From CAZWDO01 sp964632485 [NCBI: uncultured bacterium] (GTDB lineage: Bacteria > JAGOEH01), in the NCBI GenBank assembly GCA_964632485.1, contig CAZWDO010000006.1:55104-72550 (forward strand): a stretch of DNA of 17,447 nt, written 5' to 3'. The notes under the pieces were generated by a model. The model was not told the DNA's origin, did not search any database, and saw only the letters and a program-made list of their open reading frames with translations. Each line of letters starts with the position of its first letter. Positions within the stretch are counted from its first letter, which is position 1. Positions 1 to 8,778 of the stretch are shown here, piece by piece. The translations under genes and the position numbers were made by a program.

Positions 1-1036
1 AGATATTATGGTTAGTAAGTAAATGAGCGCTCAAGATTTCGCCTGCATACAGCAAATGGCGCAAATATGCTTGATTAAAATGGCGGCAGGTGTAACACCC
101 GCATGCTTCATCAATAGGTCCCGGATCGTCTTTGAATTTGGCGTTGTGCAGATTCTTTTTTCCGTTAAAGGTGAAAACTGTACCGTTGCGGCCATAACGT
201 GTCGGAACGACGCAATCGAACATATCGATTCCTAAACCGACGGCAGTAACGATATCTTCCGGCATCCCCACGCCCATGAGGTAACGGGGTTTTATAACAG
301 GCAATAGGGGTTCGGTTACCGCAATCATTTCATACATCATCTCCTTGGGTTCGCCCACGGAGAGTCCTCCGATGGCATACCCGGGAAAATCGAGCTGAAC
401 CAGGTTTTCGGCGCTGATCCGTCGCAATTCCGGATAGACGCTTCCCTGGACAATAGGAAATAGCCATTGTTCATAATGGCTGTAAGTTTCCTTTTTTTTA
501 AAATCATGAAAAGCATCCAGGCAGCGTTTGGCCCAGCGAGTGGTACGTTTTTGCGATTGATCGGCATAAGCGATCGTTGCCGGGTAGGGGGTACACTCAT
601 CAAACGCCATAATAATATCAGCGCCCAAGGAGATTTCGATTTCCATCACCCGTTCAGGGGAAAAAAATTGGTAGCTGCCGTCTATATGGGAGCGGAAAAT
701 TACCCCGTCCTCGCTGATTTTATTCAAGTCGAGCAGGCTGAATACCTGATATCCTCCGCTATCGGTCAGAATTGGCCGGTCCCACGAAATAAAACGGTGC
801 AATCCACCGAAGCGGTGGATAAGCTCATGACCCGGACGCAAGTAAAGATGATACGTATTGTTTAAAATAATGGGTACGTCATTGTCGATCAGGTTCTTGG
901 GACTGAGGGCTTTAACTGTTCCCTGGGTGCCAACGGGCATAAAAACCGGCGTTTCTATCGACCCATGAGGTGTCATTAATTTGCCCAGGCGAGGGTTTAG
1001 TCCCGGTTCCGTCAAAAGGCTAAAGCTGAAACTCAT
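1..1036 (-). CDS. tgt: Queuine/preQ1 tRNA-guanine transglycosylase (partial, 3' end beyond window)
   Basis: The enzyme exchanges guanine-34 for preQ1 in the anticodon of GUN tRNAs, a step of queuosine synthesis in the cytoplasm. I translated 345 codons from ATG at 1036 to the left edge without a stop; the family is usually about 375 residues, so roughly 30 C-terminal residues are missing. Visible motifs are [10 protein letters not shown] (Asp92, general base), [21 protein letters not shown] and [12 protein letters not shown], where Asp274 is the expected nucleophile. The zinc site is Cys312, Cys314, Cys317 and His343, and the Cys-to-His spacing matches the well-studied Zymomonas enzyme. The gene starts 9 bp after radA stops and has only a weak GAGAG ribosome site, so it is probably cotranscribed with radA. 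Confidence is very high. Confidence 0.97.
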   Translation of the reverse strand, partial: MSFSFSLLTEPGLNPRLGKLMTPHGSIETPVFMPVGTQGTVKALSPKNLIDNDVPIILNNTYHLYLRPGHELIHRFGGLHRFISWDRPILTDSGGYQVFSLLDLNKISEDGVIFRSHIDGSYQFFSPERVMEIEISLGADIIMAFDECTPYPATIAYADQSQKRTTRWAKRCLDAFHDFKKKETYSHYEQWLFPIVQGSVYPELRRISAENLVQLDFPGYAIGGLSVGEPKEMMYEMIAVTEPLLPVIKPRYLMGVGMPEDIVTAVGLGIDMFDCVVPTRYGRNGTVFTFNGKKNLHNAKFKDDPGPIDEACGCYTCRHFNQAYLRHLLYAGEILSAHLLTNHNI

Positions 1037-1045
1037 AGGGAACTC

Positions 1046-2413
1046 TCAATTGATATAATTGATGGCTTCATTGATATCTCCAATCGAGATAAGTTTTAAT
1101 CGATCGGGTTTGTAGTGGAGTTTGATCCCCGCTGGTAGAAAACATTGCTCCATTCCGAATTTTTCAATTTCTTTCAAGCGTATTTCTAATTGCGAGACCG
1201 GCCGGATTTCGCCCGTCAGGCCCAATTCACCCAGCCAGGCGGTTTTGGGAGGGATGGCGCGATTGCATATACTGGAATAGATGGCCATAGCGACCGATAG
1301 ATCGATACCAGGTTCACGCACTTGTAAACCGCCCGTAAGATTGATGAAGATATCGTGAGAATAGACTGTCAGCCGCAGATGTTTTTCAAGAATAGCCAGT
1401 AGCATGGCCAGACGTTTGTTATCAATTCCGTTGGCGACCCGTTGGGGATACCCGAAATTGATGGGAGTGGCGAGAGCCTGTATTTCCATTAAAAATGCGC
1501 GGGTCCCTTCGAGACTGACCGATAGGCAGATGCCCGGTTTGTTTTGGGGTAGATGCGGCATGAAAACGAACGTGGGATCGGTCATCTCGCACAACCCGTC
1601 GTTCTGCATCTGAAAAATACCCACTTCGCCAATGGCGCCAAACCGGTTTTTTACTGCGCGGATGATTCGATAAGCCGCTAATCGATCTCCCTCAAAATAG
1701 AGTACGGTATCGACCATGTGTTCCAGCACTTTTGGACCGGCAATGGCGCCTTCTTTGGTGATATGGCCCACCAGAAAGATGGTAATACGTCGGCTTTTCG
1801 CCATACGCAGCAATTGCGCGGCGCAATGTTTGATTTGTGATACACTCCCGGGAGCCGCATCTAAGTGTTCGCTATAGGTCGTTTGAATCGAATCGATGAT
1901 CACAAATTGGGCGTTTTCTGATTCGATTGTTTGCAGAATCACTTCTAATTGAGCTTCGATTAGTAATTTGATGGGTTCAGATTGAGCGCCGATCCGATTG
2001 GCCCTCATTTTGATTTGATTAAATGATTCCTCGCCGGAAACATAGAGAATTTCATACTGATTCGCTAAATTAATAGCTACCTGCAATAAAAGAGTAGATT
2101 TGCCGATACCCGGCTCACCACCAAAAAGTATCAGACTGCCTTCGGTGATCCCTCCTCCAAGAACACGGTCCAATTCCTGGATTTTACTGGTCACTCTGAT
2201 CTCTTCAGGCGCCTGGTGTTCGTTAAGCAGCAGCGGTTTTCCGCTGTGGGGAGTTTGAACCCAATTGCGCTTTCCGCCTGCCGGTACCGGAGGGGCTACT
2301 GTCATTGCCTGAAATGTATTCCATTCGCCGCATTCCTGACATTTCCCCTGCCAGCGTAATGATTCGGCGCCGCAATTTTGGCAAACATAGACGGTTCTCG
2401 CTTTTTTGGCCAA
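1046..2413 (-). CDS. radA: DNA repair/recombination protein RadA (Sms)
   Basis: RadA is a RecA-like, DnaB-type ATPase that promotes branch migration and processing of recombination intermediates. The 455-residue product has the normal family length. In order it shows an N-terminal C4 zinc finger (Cys11, Cys14, Cys25, Cys28), Walker A GGEPGIGKST at 98-107, Walker B FVIIDSIQT at 170-178, the RadA-specific KNRFG motif at 255-259, and a C-terminal Lon-protease-like domain of about 180 residues. The start is TTG at 2413: AAGGAG lies 7 bases upstream and the zinc finger begins right after, so I prefer it over any later ATG. It is first in a probable operon with tgt, and diverges from the C69 dipeptidase gene. 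All key motifs are intact. Confidence 0.97.
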   Translation of the reverse strand: MAKKARTVYVCQNCGAESLRWQGKCQECGEWNTFQAMTVAPPVPAGGKRNWVQTPHSGKPLLLNEHQAPEEIRVTSKIQELDRVLGGGITEGSLILFGGEPGIGKSTLLLQVAINLANQYEILYVSGEESFNQIKMRANRIGAQSEPIKLLIEAQLEVILQTIESENAQFVIIDSIQTTYSEHLDAAPGSVSQIKHCAAQLLRMAKSRRITIFLVGHITKEGAIAGPKVLEHMVDTVLYFEGDRLAAYRIIRAVKNRFGAIGEVGIFQMQNDGLCEMTDPTFVFMPHLPQNKPGICLSVSLEGTRAFLMEIQALATPINFGYPQRVANGIDNKRLAMLLAILEKHLRLTVYSHDIFINLTGGLQVREPGIDLSVAMAIYSSICNRAIPPKTAWLGELGLTGEIRPVSQLEIRLKEIEKFGMEQCFLPAGIKLHYKPDRLKLISIGDINEAINYIN

Positions 2414-2438
2414 TTGGATTCTCCTTTTTATTACATGA

Positions 2439-2467
2439 AGAATAAAAAAAAATTAACTAAAAGTCAA
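2439..2467 (-). promoter_or_regulatory. Promoter of radA-tgt
   Basis: On the minus strand TTGACT (2462-2467) and TATTCT (2439-2444) are separated by 17 bases. The predicted transcript starts near 2432, a few bases before the AAGGAG site (2421-2426) of radA. This is a sigma70-type match read by eye; the -10 has 5 of 6 consensus bases. Confidence 0.6.
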
Positions 2468-2511
2468 TCTATTTTTCATTTAGCCTTGCTTTTTAGGTAA
2501 ATTTTTATAGA

Positions 2512-2542
2512 TTAGTAAATGCGCTTATTTTACTAAGTAAAT
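2512..2542. other. Cluster of inverted repeats, candidate operator
   Basis: TTAGTAAA (2512-2519) and its exact inverse TTTACTAA (2529-2536) are 9 bases apart. The second arm also forms the palindrome TTTACT-A-AGTAAA (2529-2541), and AGTAAAT occurs at 2514-2520 and again at 2536-2542, 22 bases apart, two helical turns. The site lies in the 177-bp divergent region between radA and the dipeptidase gene, 49-79 bases upstream of the latter's ATG. It has no T-tract, so it does not look like a terminator. It could bind a dimeric regulator, or be chance in AT-rich DNA. Confidence 0.3.
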
Positions 2543-2590
2543 AACCGATTGTGAGTTTTTACCGGAATTAATTTAAACAGAAAGGTTTTT

Positions 2591-4204
2591 ATGCGGAACT
2601 TTTATTTTATAACTGTTATGGGGATATTGTTTTTAGCAGTTTCTGCGCTGGACGCGTGCACCAACTATTTGATTACTCGGGCGGCCAGCGCTGACAGCTC
2701 GACAATGATCACTTATACGGCTGATTCTCAGCATCTTTACGGTGAACTTTATTATCGACCGGCGGGAGATTATGCGGATTCGGCTATGGTGGATGTACTT
2801 GAATGGGATACGGGAAAATTTTTAGGCCGCATTCCCCAGGTCCGGCATACGTATGCGGTGATTGGCAACATGAACGAACATCAATTGGCGCTTGGCGAGA
2901 CAACATTTGGCGGCCGTCTTGAATTGATTGATACGACGGCAATTGTCGATTATGGCTCATTGATCTATTTTACTTTGCAGCGGGCGCGTACTGCCCGTGA
3001 GGCCATTCATGTTATGGCTGATTTGGTAGCTGAATACGGTTATTACAGTGATGGGGAATCTTTTTCAATCTCCGACCCCAATGAGGTTTGGATTATGGAG
3101 ATGATTGGAAAAGGAGTAGGCAACAAGGGCGCTGTTTGGGTTGCGCAAAAAGTACCCGATGGTTATGTGTGCGCGCATGCCAACCAGGCTCGTATCCGCC
3201 AGTTTCCGTTGGATGATACGTTGAATTGTCTCTATGCTTCTGATGTGATCTCCTTTGCCCGCGAAAACGGTTGGTATAAGGGTTCTGATCAGGATTTCAG
3301 CTATGCTGATACTTATTGTCCGCTGGATTATGAAGCGCTGCGTTTTTGTGAATCAAGGGTTTGGTCATTTTATCGCCGCATTGCGCCTTCGCAGAATTTG
3401 TCTATGGATTATGTGAAAGGTAAAAAAGGCGCGCGGCCCTTGCCCCTTTTTATTAAACCGGATAAAAAGGTGACGGTGGAAGACATGATGGCCTATATGC
3501 GCGATCATTTTGAAGGAACCGAGTGGGATATGACAAAAGGGCTCGATGCAGGTCCCTACCATGTCCCCTATCGATGGCGGCCTCTGACCTGGGAATTGGA
3601 CGGCAAGAAATATTGTTGGGAACGCGCCGCATCCACTCAACAAACCGGTTTTTCCTTCTTCACTCAATCCCGTAATTATCTGCCGGATGGCATTGGCGGC
3701 GTATTTTGGTTCGGTGTGGATGATACTTATAGCACGTGCTATTTTCCAATCTATTGCAACGCAAAAGAAGTTCCGGCGGCCTTTGCCCAGCATAACGGCA
3801 GTTTAAATCAGTTTTCCTGGGATGCTGCTTTCTGGGTTTTTAATTGGGTGAGTAATTTTGCTTATACCCGTTATCAGGATATTATTCAGGATGTGCAAGT
3901 TGTTCAAAATAGCTTAGAAAGCAAATTTATTCGTTTGCAGCCTGCGGTGGAGCAAACCGCTGCTAACCTTTGGACTCGGGACAGCTCTCTGGCGCTTGCC
4001 TATCTGAATGACTATTCCTATCAACAAGGGGAACGGGTGATGAAAGCCTGGCAGAAATTGGCTCAGGATTTATTCGTGAAATTTTTGGATGGTTATGTCA
4101 AAGATAAAAATGGAACGCCCCAATGGAGCGGATATCCTGAAGAATGGTTGCGGGAAGTGATTCGCAATCGCGGAAAGGATCATTATCGCATTCCGGAAAA
4201 TTAA
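2591..4204 (+). CDS. Secreted dipeptidase, peptidase family C69 (PepD-like)
   Basis: Family C69 enzymes are N-terminal-nucleophile hydrolases that release dipeptides or amino acids from peptides; here the site is probably the periplasm or exterior. The 537-residue length fits the family. Residues 1-22 form a hydrophobic signal peptide, followed at once by Cys23 in ACTNYLITRAAS, the conserved start of mature C69 enzymes, so removal of the signal peptide would free the catalytic Cys. Other family landmarks are YTADSQ, MNEHQLALGETTFGG, YSDGESFSISDPNEVWIMEM and HANQARI. LDAC also resembles a poor lipobox, but Asp at -2 is unusual and the Cys is needed for catalysis. AAAGG precedes the ATG; no clear promoter is visible. 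It converges on the HD-GYP gene with a 29-bp gap and no obvious terminator between them. Confidence 0.93.
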   Translation: MRNFYFITVMGILFLAVSALDACTNYLITRAASADSSTMITYTADSQHLYGELYYRPAGDYADSAMVDVLEWDTGKFLGRIPQVRHTYAVIGNMNEHQLALGETTFGGRLELIDTTAIVDYGSLIYFTLQRARTAREAIHVMADLVAEYGYYSDGESFSISDPNEVWIMEMIGKGVGNKGAVWVAQKVPDGYVCAHANQARIRQFPLDDTLNCLYASDVISFARENGWYKGSDQDFSYADTYCPLDYEALRFCESRVWSFYRRIAPSQNLSMDYVKGKKGARPLPLFIKPDKKVTVEDMMAYMRDHFEGTEWDMTKGLDAGPYHVPYRWRPLTWELDGKKYCWERAASTQQTGFSFFTQSRNYLPDGIGGVFWFGVDDTYSTCYFPIYCNAKEVPAAFAQHNGSLNQFSWDAAFWVFNWVSNFAYTRYQDIIQDVQVVQNSLESKFIRLQPAVEQTAANLWTRDSSLALAYLNDYSYQQGERVMKAWQKLAQDLFVKFLDGYVKDKNGTPQWSGYPEEWLREVIRNRGKDHYRIPEN

Positions 4205-4233
4205 TGCAACTTAAAAAGAGAGAGATGAGGAGA

Positions 4234-5202
4234 TTAAAACTCGAATTTTTGATTTTGAAACAGACTCAGGCAGGCATCCACGACTTCCGGATCATAGAGA
4301 ATCCCTTTGTTGATCGTAATCTCCTCAAGAGCTTTCTGAATACCGAGCGCTGGACGATATGGACGGTGGGACGACATTGCTTCAACTACATCGGCTACGC
4401 AAACGATACGGGCTTCGATAATAATAGATTCATTGAATAATCCCTGTGGATAGCCACTCCCGTTGATTCGTTCATGGTGTTGATGGACAATGTCTGAAAT
4501 TGGCCAGGGGAACGAAATGTTTTTTAAGAGATCATAGCCAATTTCAGAGTGCTGTTTGATCAGCTCGAACTCAATTTTGGAAAGCCTGGCCGGATTTGCC
4601 AGTATTTCAGCGGGAATTTTTATTTTACCAATATCATGCAGTATGCCGGCGATGCGGATTCCTTCGACCGTCTCTTCATCCATATTCATTTCAAGAGCGA
4701 TGCGGCTGGCCAATTCCGCGACGCGATGCTGATGACCGGCCGTATAGGGATCACGCAGTTCAAGGGTTGTCGCCAAGGCTGTCACGGTATCCTGAAGTAT
4801 TTTCTTGAAATTCAGCTCGCTTTGTTCGGCCTGATATTTATATAACGCCATTTCGATCGTGGCATGGAGGGTTCGTTCTTCGATGGGTTTGACAATATAT
4901 CCGTATGGTTCCGTTTTTTGAGCCCGGTTTAAAATCATTTCATCATTGAAGGCGCTTAAATAGATAATTGGGATCGGATTGATTTCCCGTACTTTTATCG
5001 CTGTTTCAATACCGTCATAGGGTCCGTTAATTTTAATATCCATCAGGATTAAATTCGGCGGATCCGATTTAATCTGTTCCAAAACGGCAGGGCCCGAATC
5101 CAATATATTCAAAACCTCATAGCCTTGTTTGCGGATAAACTCCTTGATGATAAAGGCGTTGACCTTGTCATCCTCGACGATTAATATTTTTTTTCCTATC
5201 AT
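4234..5202 (-). CDS. Response regulator with HD-GYP c-di-GMP phosphodiesterase domain (RpfG-like)
   Basis: The 322-residue product has a receiver domain (about 4-120) with acidic pocket Asp11/Asp12, phosphoacceptor Asp55, Ser83 and Lys105 in VKP, then a short helical linker and an HD-GYP domain (about 135-315). The HD domain shows His189-Asp190 in LHDIGK and HHERINGSGYP ending with Gly250-Tyr251-Pro252. This complete signature is typical of enzymes that hydrolyse cyclic di-GMP, so phosphorylation would be expected to control c-di-GMP turnover; activity itself is inferred. No histidine kinase lies next to it. It is the last gene of the rib operon, 19 bp after the metallophosphoesterase gene, with its own AGAGGA ribosome site. 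A kinase on the same strand starts upstream at 14725, but pairing is unproven. Confidence 0.94.
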   Translation of the reverse strand: MIGKKILIVEDDKVNAFIIKEFIRKQGYEVLNILDSGPAVLEQIKSDPPNLILMDIKINGPYDGIETAIKVREINPIPIIYLSAFNDEMILNRAQKTEPYGYIVKPIEERTLHATIEMALYKYQAEQSELNFKKILQDTVTALATTLELRDPYTAGHQHRVAELASRIALEMNMDEETVEGIRIAGILHDIGKIKIPAEILANPARLSKIEFELIKQHSEIGYDLLKNISFPWPISDIVHQHHERINGSGYPQGLFNESIIIEARIVCVADVVEAMSSHRPYRPALGIQKALEEITINKGILYDPEVVDACLSLFQNQKFEF

Positions 5203-5221
5203 GGTTCCTCTTTACTTTTCA

Positions 5222-5956
5222 TCAAGTCCCTAATTCTAATCGATACGCTAAAATTTCCGGCAGCATATTACTATTTTTAATTTTTTTCATCGTCTCCTGA
5301 TAGGGGTAGGGAATGCGATGAAATACGAGTTTACAGGTTTCTGTGTCCATGATCACAAAGCAGGCGTCCGGATTGTGGTCTCTGGGCTGCCCGACACTGC
5401 CCACATTGATAATATAACTTGAGTTTGGATCAAAGTCAAGCTCTGTTTTTTTTGACATGCTGAGATGATTTTTTTTTTCTTTTTCCACGATCATTGGGAT
5501 GTGGGTATGGCCAATGAACAAGGGGAAGACAGTTTCGTCCAGTTCGTATTCCCGTTCAAAATCTTTTTCAAAGGTCAGGTAAAGCCAAGCCAGCGGGTCG
5601 GACCAGCAACTGTGGGCCAATGACAGGCCACAATCCCTGCTTTGGAAGGGGAGTGTGGCCAACCAGTCGCGCCAACGCGATTCGATGATTGTTATCTGGT
5701 ACTGAAGCGCTTGCCGGGCGTAAAGGCTAAATTGGGCCATTAGTTGAGGATTAAGCAGAGCGGCTTCATGATTTCCTAAAAGAGTGCGGCTGCAATTTTT
5801 GGCAACCAGTTCGAGGCACTCATTGGGATTGGGCCCGTATCCGATAATGTCCCCCAGGCAAAAGATCGTGTGGATTTGCTGTTGATGAATAGTCGTCAGG
5901 ACTTCATTGAGGGCTTCCAGATTGGCATGGATATCGCTAATGATCGCTATTTTCAT
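5222..5956 (-). CDS. Calcineurin-like metallophosphoesterase (YfcE/MJ0936-type)
   Basis: The 244-residue protein carries the full metal-binding set of the Metallophos_2 family: Asp8 and His10 in SDIHAN, Asp36 in GDIIGYGPNP, Asn62-His63 in GNHEA, then LAHSCW and GHTHIP, followed by NVGSVGQPRDHNPDA. It should be a cytoplasmic, metal-dependent phosphatase or phosphodiesterase; the substrate cannot be read from sequence. No signal peptide is seen. Its ATG lies inside the end of nusB (20-bp overlap), so translation is probably coupled. Homologues of this type are common and mostly uncharacterised. Its place in a flavin operon that lacks a visible gene for the dephosphorylation step is suggestive but not proof of a role there. 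Confidence 0.92.
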   Translation of the reverse strand: MKIAIISDIHANLEALNEVLTTIHQQQIHTIFCLGDIIGYGPNPNECLELVAKNCSRTLLGNHEAALLNPQLMAQFSLYARQALQYQITIIESRWRDWLATLPFQSRDCGLSLAHSCWSDPLAWLYLTFEKDFEREYELDETVFPLFIGHTHIPMIVEKEKKNHLSMSKKTELDFDPNSSYIINVGSVGQPRDHNPDACFVIMDTETCKLVFHRIPYPYQETMKKIKNSNMLPEILAYRLELGT

Positions 5957-6422
5957 GATCTTCGGGTTTTTTTATGGCCATGGAAACAGCAATTTTATCA
6001 AGTATGGCATTAATCAAACCCAGGGTATCATCAAGGCCGAAAAATCGGCCGAGTTCCAGGGCCTCATTAATAGTAGCTTCTACGGGTATAGTGTTAAAAT
6101 AGCGGAATTCCGAAATGGCAGCTTTTAAAATAATCCGGGTCAATACGGGCAGACGTTCCACCTCCCCCGGATCGAAGAATTCCTGGATTTTCGATTCGAT
6201 GGATGTTTGGTTCTGGACCGTTATGGCAACCAGATCGTGAGTAAATTCGTAGATTTTATCTTTGTCGGGAAATTGTCGCTTTATGCTGTGTATAGTGGCA
6301 TCAATATCCTTGGCATTGATTTCCAGGCTATAAAGGGACTGGATGGCATAGATGCGACTACGAAAACGGGGAGTGTAATCTTTGGCCTGCTGGATCCAGG
6401 GTTGTGGCATGGGTGTGTTCAC
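5937..6422 (-). CDS. nusB: Transcription antitermination factor NusB
   Basis: NusB binds boxA RNA together with NusE (ribosomal protein S10) and supports antitermination of rRNA operons. The product is 161 residues and all-helical in character, with [13 protein letters not shown] near the N-terminus, [18 protein letters not shown] in the middle and [16 protein letters not shown] followed by INAILDKIA near the end, all matching the family. The start taken is GTG at 6422, overlapping the ribH stop as GTGA; an ATG four codons later is equally possible, and neither has a clear Shine-Dalgarno site, which fits coupling to ribH translation. A ribH-nusB neighbourhood is widespread in bacteria. The 3' end overlaps the metallophosphoesterase start by 20 bp. 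Confidence 0.95.
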   Translation of the reverse strand: MNTPMPQPWIQQAKDYTPRFRSRIYAIQSLYSLEINAKDIDATIHSIKRQFPDKDKIYEFTHDLVAITVQNQTSIESKIQEFFDPGEVERLPVLTRIILKAAISEFRYFNTIPVEATINEALELGRFFGLDDTLGLINAILDKIAVSMAIKKPEDHENSDH

Positions 6423-6892
6423 TGTGATTGAAGGTTGATGAAGAGATTGGCCATTTCAATAGCTGTCAGCGCGGCATCCCAGCCTTTGTTCCCCGCCTTG
6501 GATCCGGCGCGTTCAATAGCCTGCTCGATATTGTCGGTTGTTAAAACTCCAAAACTGATGGGGGTATTATGTTGCAGCATTACATGCGCTACCCCTTTTG
6601 CAACTTCGGCGGCGACATAATCGAAATGGGGTGTTGAACCCCGGATGACGGCGCCCAGACAAATAATTGCCTGGTAGCGGTTGCCTTTTGCCAATTGCTG
6701 GGCGGTAAGGGGGATTTCAAAGGCGCCGGGCGCCCAGACAATATCGATTTGCTGCTCATCCGCTTCATGGCGGATAAGGCAATCGAGCGCGCCTTCCAGC
6801 AGTTTTCCGGTAATAAATTCGTTAAATCGGCTCACGACAATCGCAAAACGATGGTTCTGAGCGGAAAGATGTCCTTCAATGGTCTTGGGCAT
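6419..6892 (-). CDS. ribH: 6,7-dimethyl-8-ribityllumazine synthase
   Basis: RibH condenses 5-amino-6-ribitylaminouracil with 3,4-dihydroxy-2-butanone 4-phosphate to give lumazine, the penultimate riboflavin step; the enzyme usually assembles as pentamers or 60-mers. The 157-residue length is normal. Conserved stretches are [45 protein letters not shown] (with the catalytic His), [10 protein letters not shown] and [14 protein letters not shown]. The start ATG has GGAGG 9 bases upstream and lies inside ribBA (17-bp overlap), and the stop overlaps the nusB start, so it sits in a translationally coupled series. Confidence 0.97.
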   Translation of the reverse strand: MPKTIEGHLSAQNHRFAIVVSRFNEFITGKLLEGALDCLIRHEADEQQIDIVWAPGAFEIPLTAQQLAKGNRYQAIICLGAVIRGSTPHFDYVAAEVAKGVAHVMLQHNTPISFGVLTTDNIEQAIERAGSKAGNKGWDAALTAIEMANLFINLQSQ

Positions 6893-8117
6893 GATTGTTT
6901 TCCTCCGGGTAATCTAAAAAATGTCCCAGTTTAAGTTTTTTTGTGTTTAGATAATGCTGATTGACATCGTTGGGGGAGATAACGATAGGAACACGTTCCA
7001 TAATCTCCAGTCCATATCCGTTCAATCCGATCAATTTTAAGGGGTTATTGGTTATCAGGTGAATTTGTTTGACCCCGAGATGCCGCAGGATTTGAGCGCC
7101 GATACCATAATCCCGCAAATCTGCCGGAAAGCCCAATTGGATATTGGCTTCAACGGTATCGTAACCTCTATCCTGGAGCTCATACGCCATAATTTTGTTT
7201 GCTAAACCGATTCCCCGTCCTTCCTGACGCATATAGAGCAAAATTCCTTCACCGGCCTCTTCAATCATACTCATCGCCTGATGGAGTTGGTCCCCGCAAT
7301 CGCAACGCAGGGATCCGAGTACATCGCCGGTCAGGCATTGACTATGGACGCGGGTGAGAATCGGTTTTTCTCCGTGAATGGTTCCTTTAACCAATGCCAA
7401 ATGATGATCGCCTGTAATAATATCCTCGTACAAATGGAGGGTAAAATGTCCGTATTTGGAGGGAAATGGAATAGTGACAATGGGTTTTACCAGGTTTTCC
7501 CGGGCAAAGCGATAGGTGATCAAATCGGCGATGGTGATTATTTTAAGGCCGAGCTGACGGGCAATCAGCGCCAGTTTAGGTAAACGGGCCATTTGACCGT
7601 CATCATCCATGATCTCGCAAATAGCGGCGCCTGGAAACAAACCCGCTAATTTTGTTAAATCGATACCGGCTTCAGTATGCCCGGACCTTCTTAAAACGCC
7701 GCCCATGGCGCCGCGTAAGGGAAAAATATGCCCTGGCCGCGCAAAATCTTCTGCCATGCGTTGCTCATCAACCAAGCCCTTGATGGTCAAGGCCCGGTCA
7801 TACGCCGAAATCCCGGTTGTCGTCCCTTCCTTTAAATCGACGGATACTGTGAATGGCGTGCCCATTTTCGAATCATTCTCGCGAACCATCATTTCCAGCG
7901 ACAACTGTTCGACACGGGGAGCGTCCAGGGAAACACAAATCAGCCCCCGGCCTTCACGGGCCATAAAATTAACCAATTCCGGGGTGATTAGTTGCGCGGC
8001 GCAAACAAAATCACCTTCATTCTCTCGATTTTCATCATCCACGACAATGATCATGCGACCTGATCGAATCTCTTCAATTGCTTCTTCAATTGTATTGAAA
8101 CGTATGCTTGGTTCCAT
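6876..8117 (-). CDS. ribBA: Bifunctional 3,4-dihydroxy-2-butanone 4-phosphate synthase / GTP cyclohydrolase II
   Basis: This protein supplies both precursors of riboflavin: dihydroxybutanone phosphate from ribulose 5-phosphate, and the pyrimidine from GTP. The 413 residues match the fusion length. The N-terminal RibB half (about 1-205) shows [24 protein letters not shown] and [13 protein letters not shown]; the acidic residues and His bind metal and substrate. The C-terminal RibA half (about 206-400) shows the zinc cysteines in [15 protein letters not shown], then [25 protein letters not shown] and TNNPLKL. Both halves look catalytically complete. The start ATG at 8117 has AAGGAAGG six bases upstream, and the gene begins 11 bp after ribE stops. 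Confidence 0.97.
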   Translation of the reverse strand: MEPSIRFNTIEEAIEEIRSGRMIIVVDDENRENEGDFVCAAQLITPELVNFMAREGRGLICVSLDAPRVEQLSLEMMVRENDSKMGTPFTVSVDLKEGTTTGISAYDRALTIKGLVDEQRMAEDFARPGHIFPLRGAMGGVLRRSGHTEAGIDLTKLAGLFPGAAICEIMDDDGQMARLPKLALIARQLGLKIITIADLITYRFARENLVKPIVTIPFPSKYGHFTLHLYEDIITGDHHLALVKGTIHGEKPILTRVHSQCLTGDVLGSLRCDCGDQLHQAMSMIEEAGEGILLYMRQEGRGIGLANKIMAYELQDRGYDTVEANIQLGFPADLRDYGIGAQILRHLGVKQIHLITNNPLKLIGLNGYGLEIMERVPIVISPNDVNQHYLNTKKLKLGHFLDYPEENNHAQDH

Positions 8118-8128
8118 TAGCGCCTTCC

Positions 8129-8776
8129 TTAAACGAATCCGAATTGTTTGAGTTTTCCCAGCAACTGCTGATTGCTTTTATCTTTATGGAGTAGTTCCAA
8201 ATGAGCTTGTACGTATTTTCCCAGAATATCGAATTCCACATTGACTTGTTCACCTTTTTGGCGATATTTCAAAATGGTAGTTTCAAGAGTATGACGAATG
8301 AGACCGACTCTGACCGAAGGCCATTGAATCTCCTGAATTGTCAGACTGATTCCATCAATGGCGATTGATCCCTGCGGAATGATCAGGTTGGACATCTCTT
8401 GTTTAAATCGGATACGCAAAAAATGGGGTTCCCGGTGACTCTCAATTTGTTCGACAACAGCGATGACATCGATATGGCCGCTTACTAAATGGCCGCCTAC
8501 CCGGCTTTGGAGTTGTAATGCCCGTTCGAGATTGACCTTCGCGCCCACTCTTAATTCTCCTAACGAAGTTTTCTTAAGTGTGTCGCTCATGGTTTGAAAA
8601 CTAAATTCCTCCGTATCATGGGTTACTACCGTCTGACAGGTTCCATTGACCGCAATGCTGTCGCCGTTCCGGACATCCTTTAAAATACCGGGAGCCCGGC
8701 AGTTAAAGCTGATTGAGTTTGCTTCCTGGCGGCGGGCTGTGATCGCGCCGATTGTTTCAATTATACCGGTAAACAT
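8129..8776 (-). CDS. ribE: Riboflavin synthase, alpha subunit
   Basis: The enzyme dismutates two lumazine molecules to riboflavin and aminoribitylaminouracil. The 215-residue protein consists of two tandem lumazine-binding barrels. The first begins with the hallmark [12 protein letters not shown] and contains NGTCQTVV, and the second is introduced by [11 protein letters not shown] and contains [11 protein letters not shown]. Length and motif order are normal. ATG lies two bases after the ribD stop; an AAGGAG is present but 13 bases upstream, so coupling to ribD translation is likely. Some databases call this gene ribC. Confidence 0.96.
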   Translation of the reverse strand: MFTGIIETIGAITARRQEANSISFNCRAPGILKDVRNGDSIAVNGTCQTVVTHDTEEFSFQTMSDTLKKTSLGELRVGAKVNLERALQLQSRVGGHLVSGHIDVIAVVEQIESHREPHFLRIRFKQEMSNLIIPQGSIAIDGISLTIQEIQWPSVRVGLIRHTLETTILKYRQKGEQVNVEFDILGKYVQAHLELLHKDKSNQQLLGKLKQFGFV

Positions 8777-8778
8777 GT

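Noticed and set aside
4205-4233. Terminator between the convergent dipeptidase and HD-GYP genes.
   Set aside because: The 29-bp gap is a purine-rich run without an inverted repeat; no hairpin plus T-tract is visible in either direction.
7609-8151. A 180-codon open frame on the plus strand, and similar long frames opposite the C69 gene (3365-3793).
   Set aside because: They lie antisense to ribBA and the dipeptidase, which have unmistakable family motifs; the antisense products are low-complexity (Ser/Arg-rich) and resemble no family.
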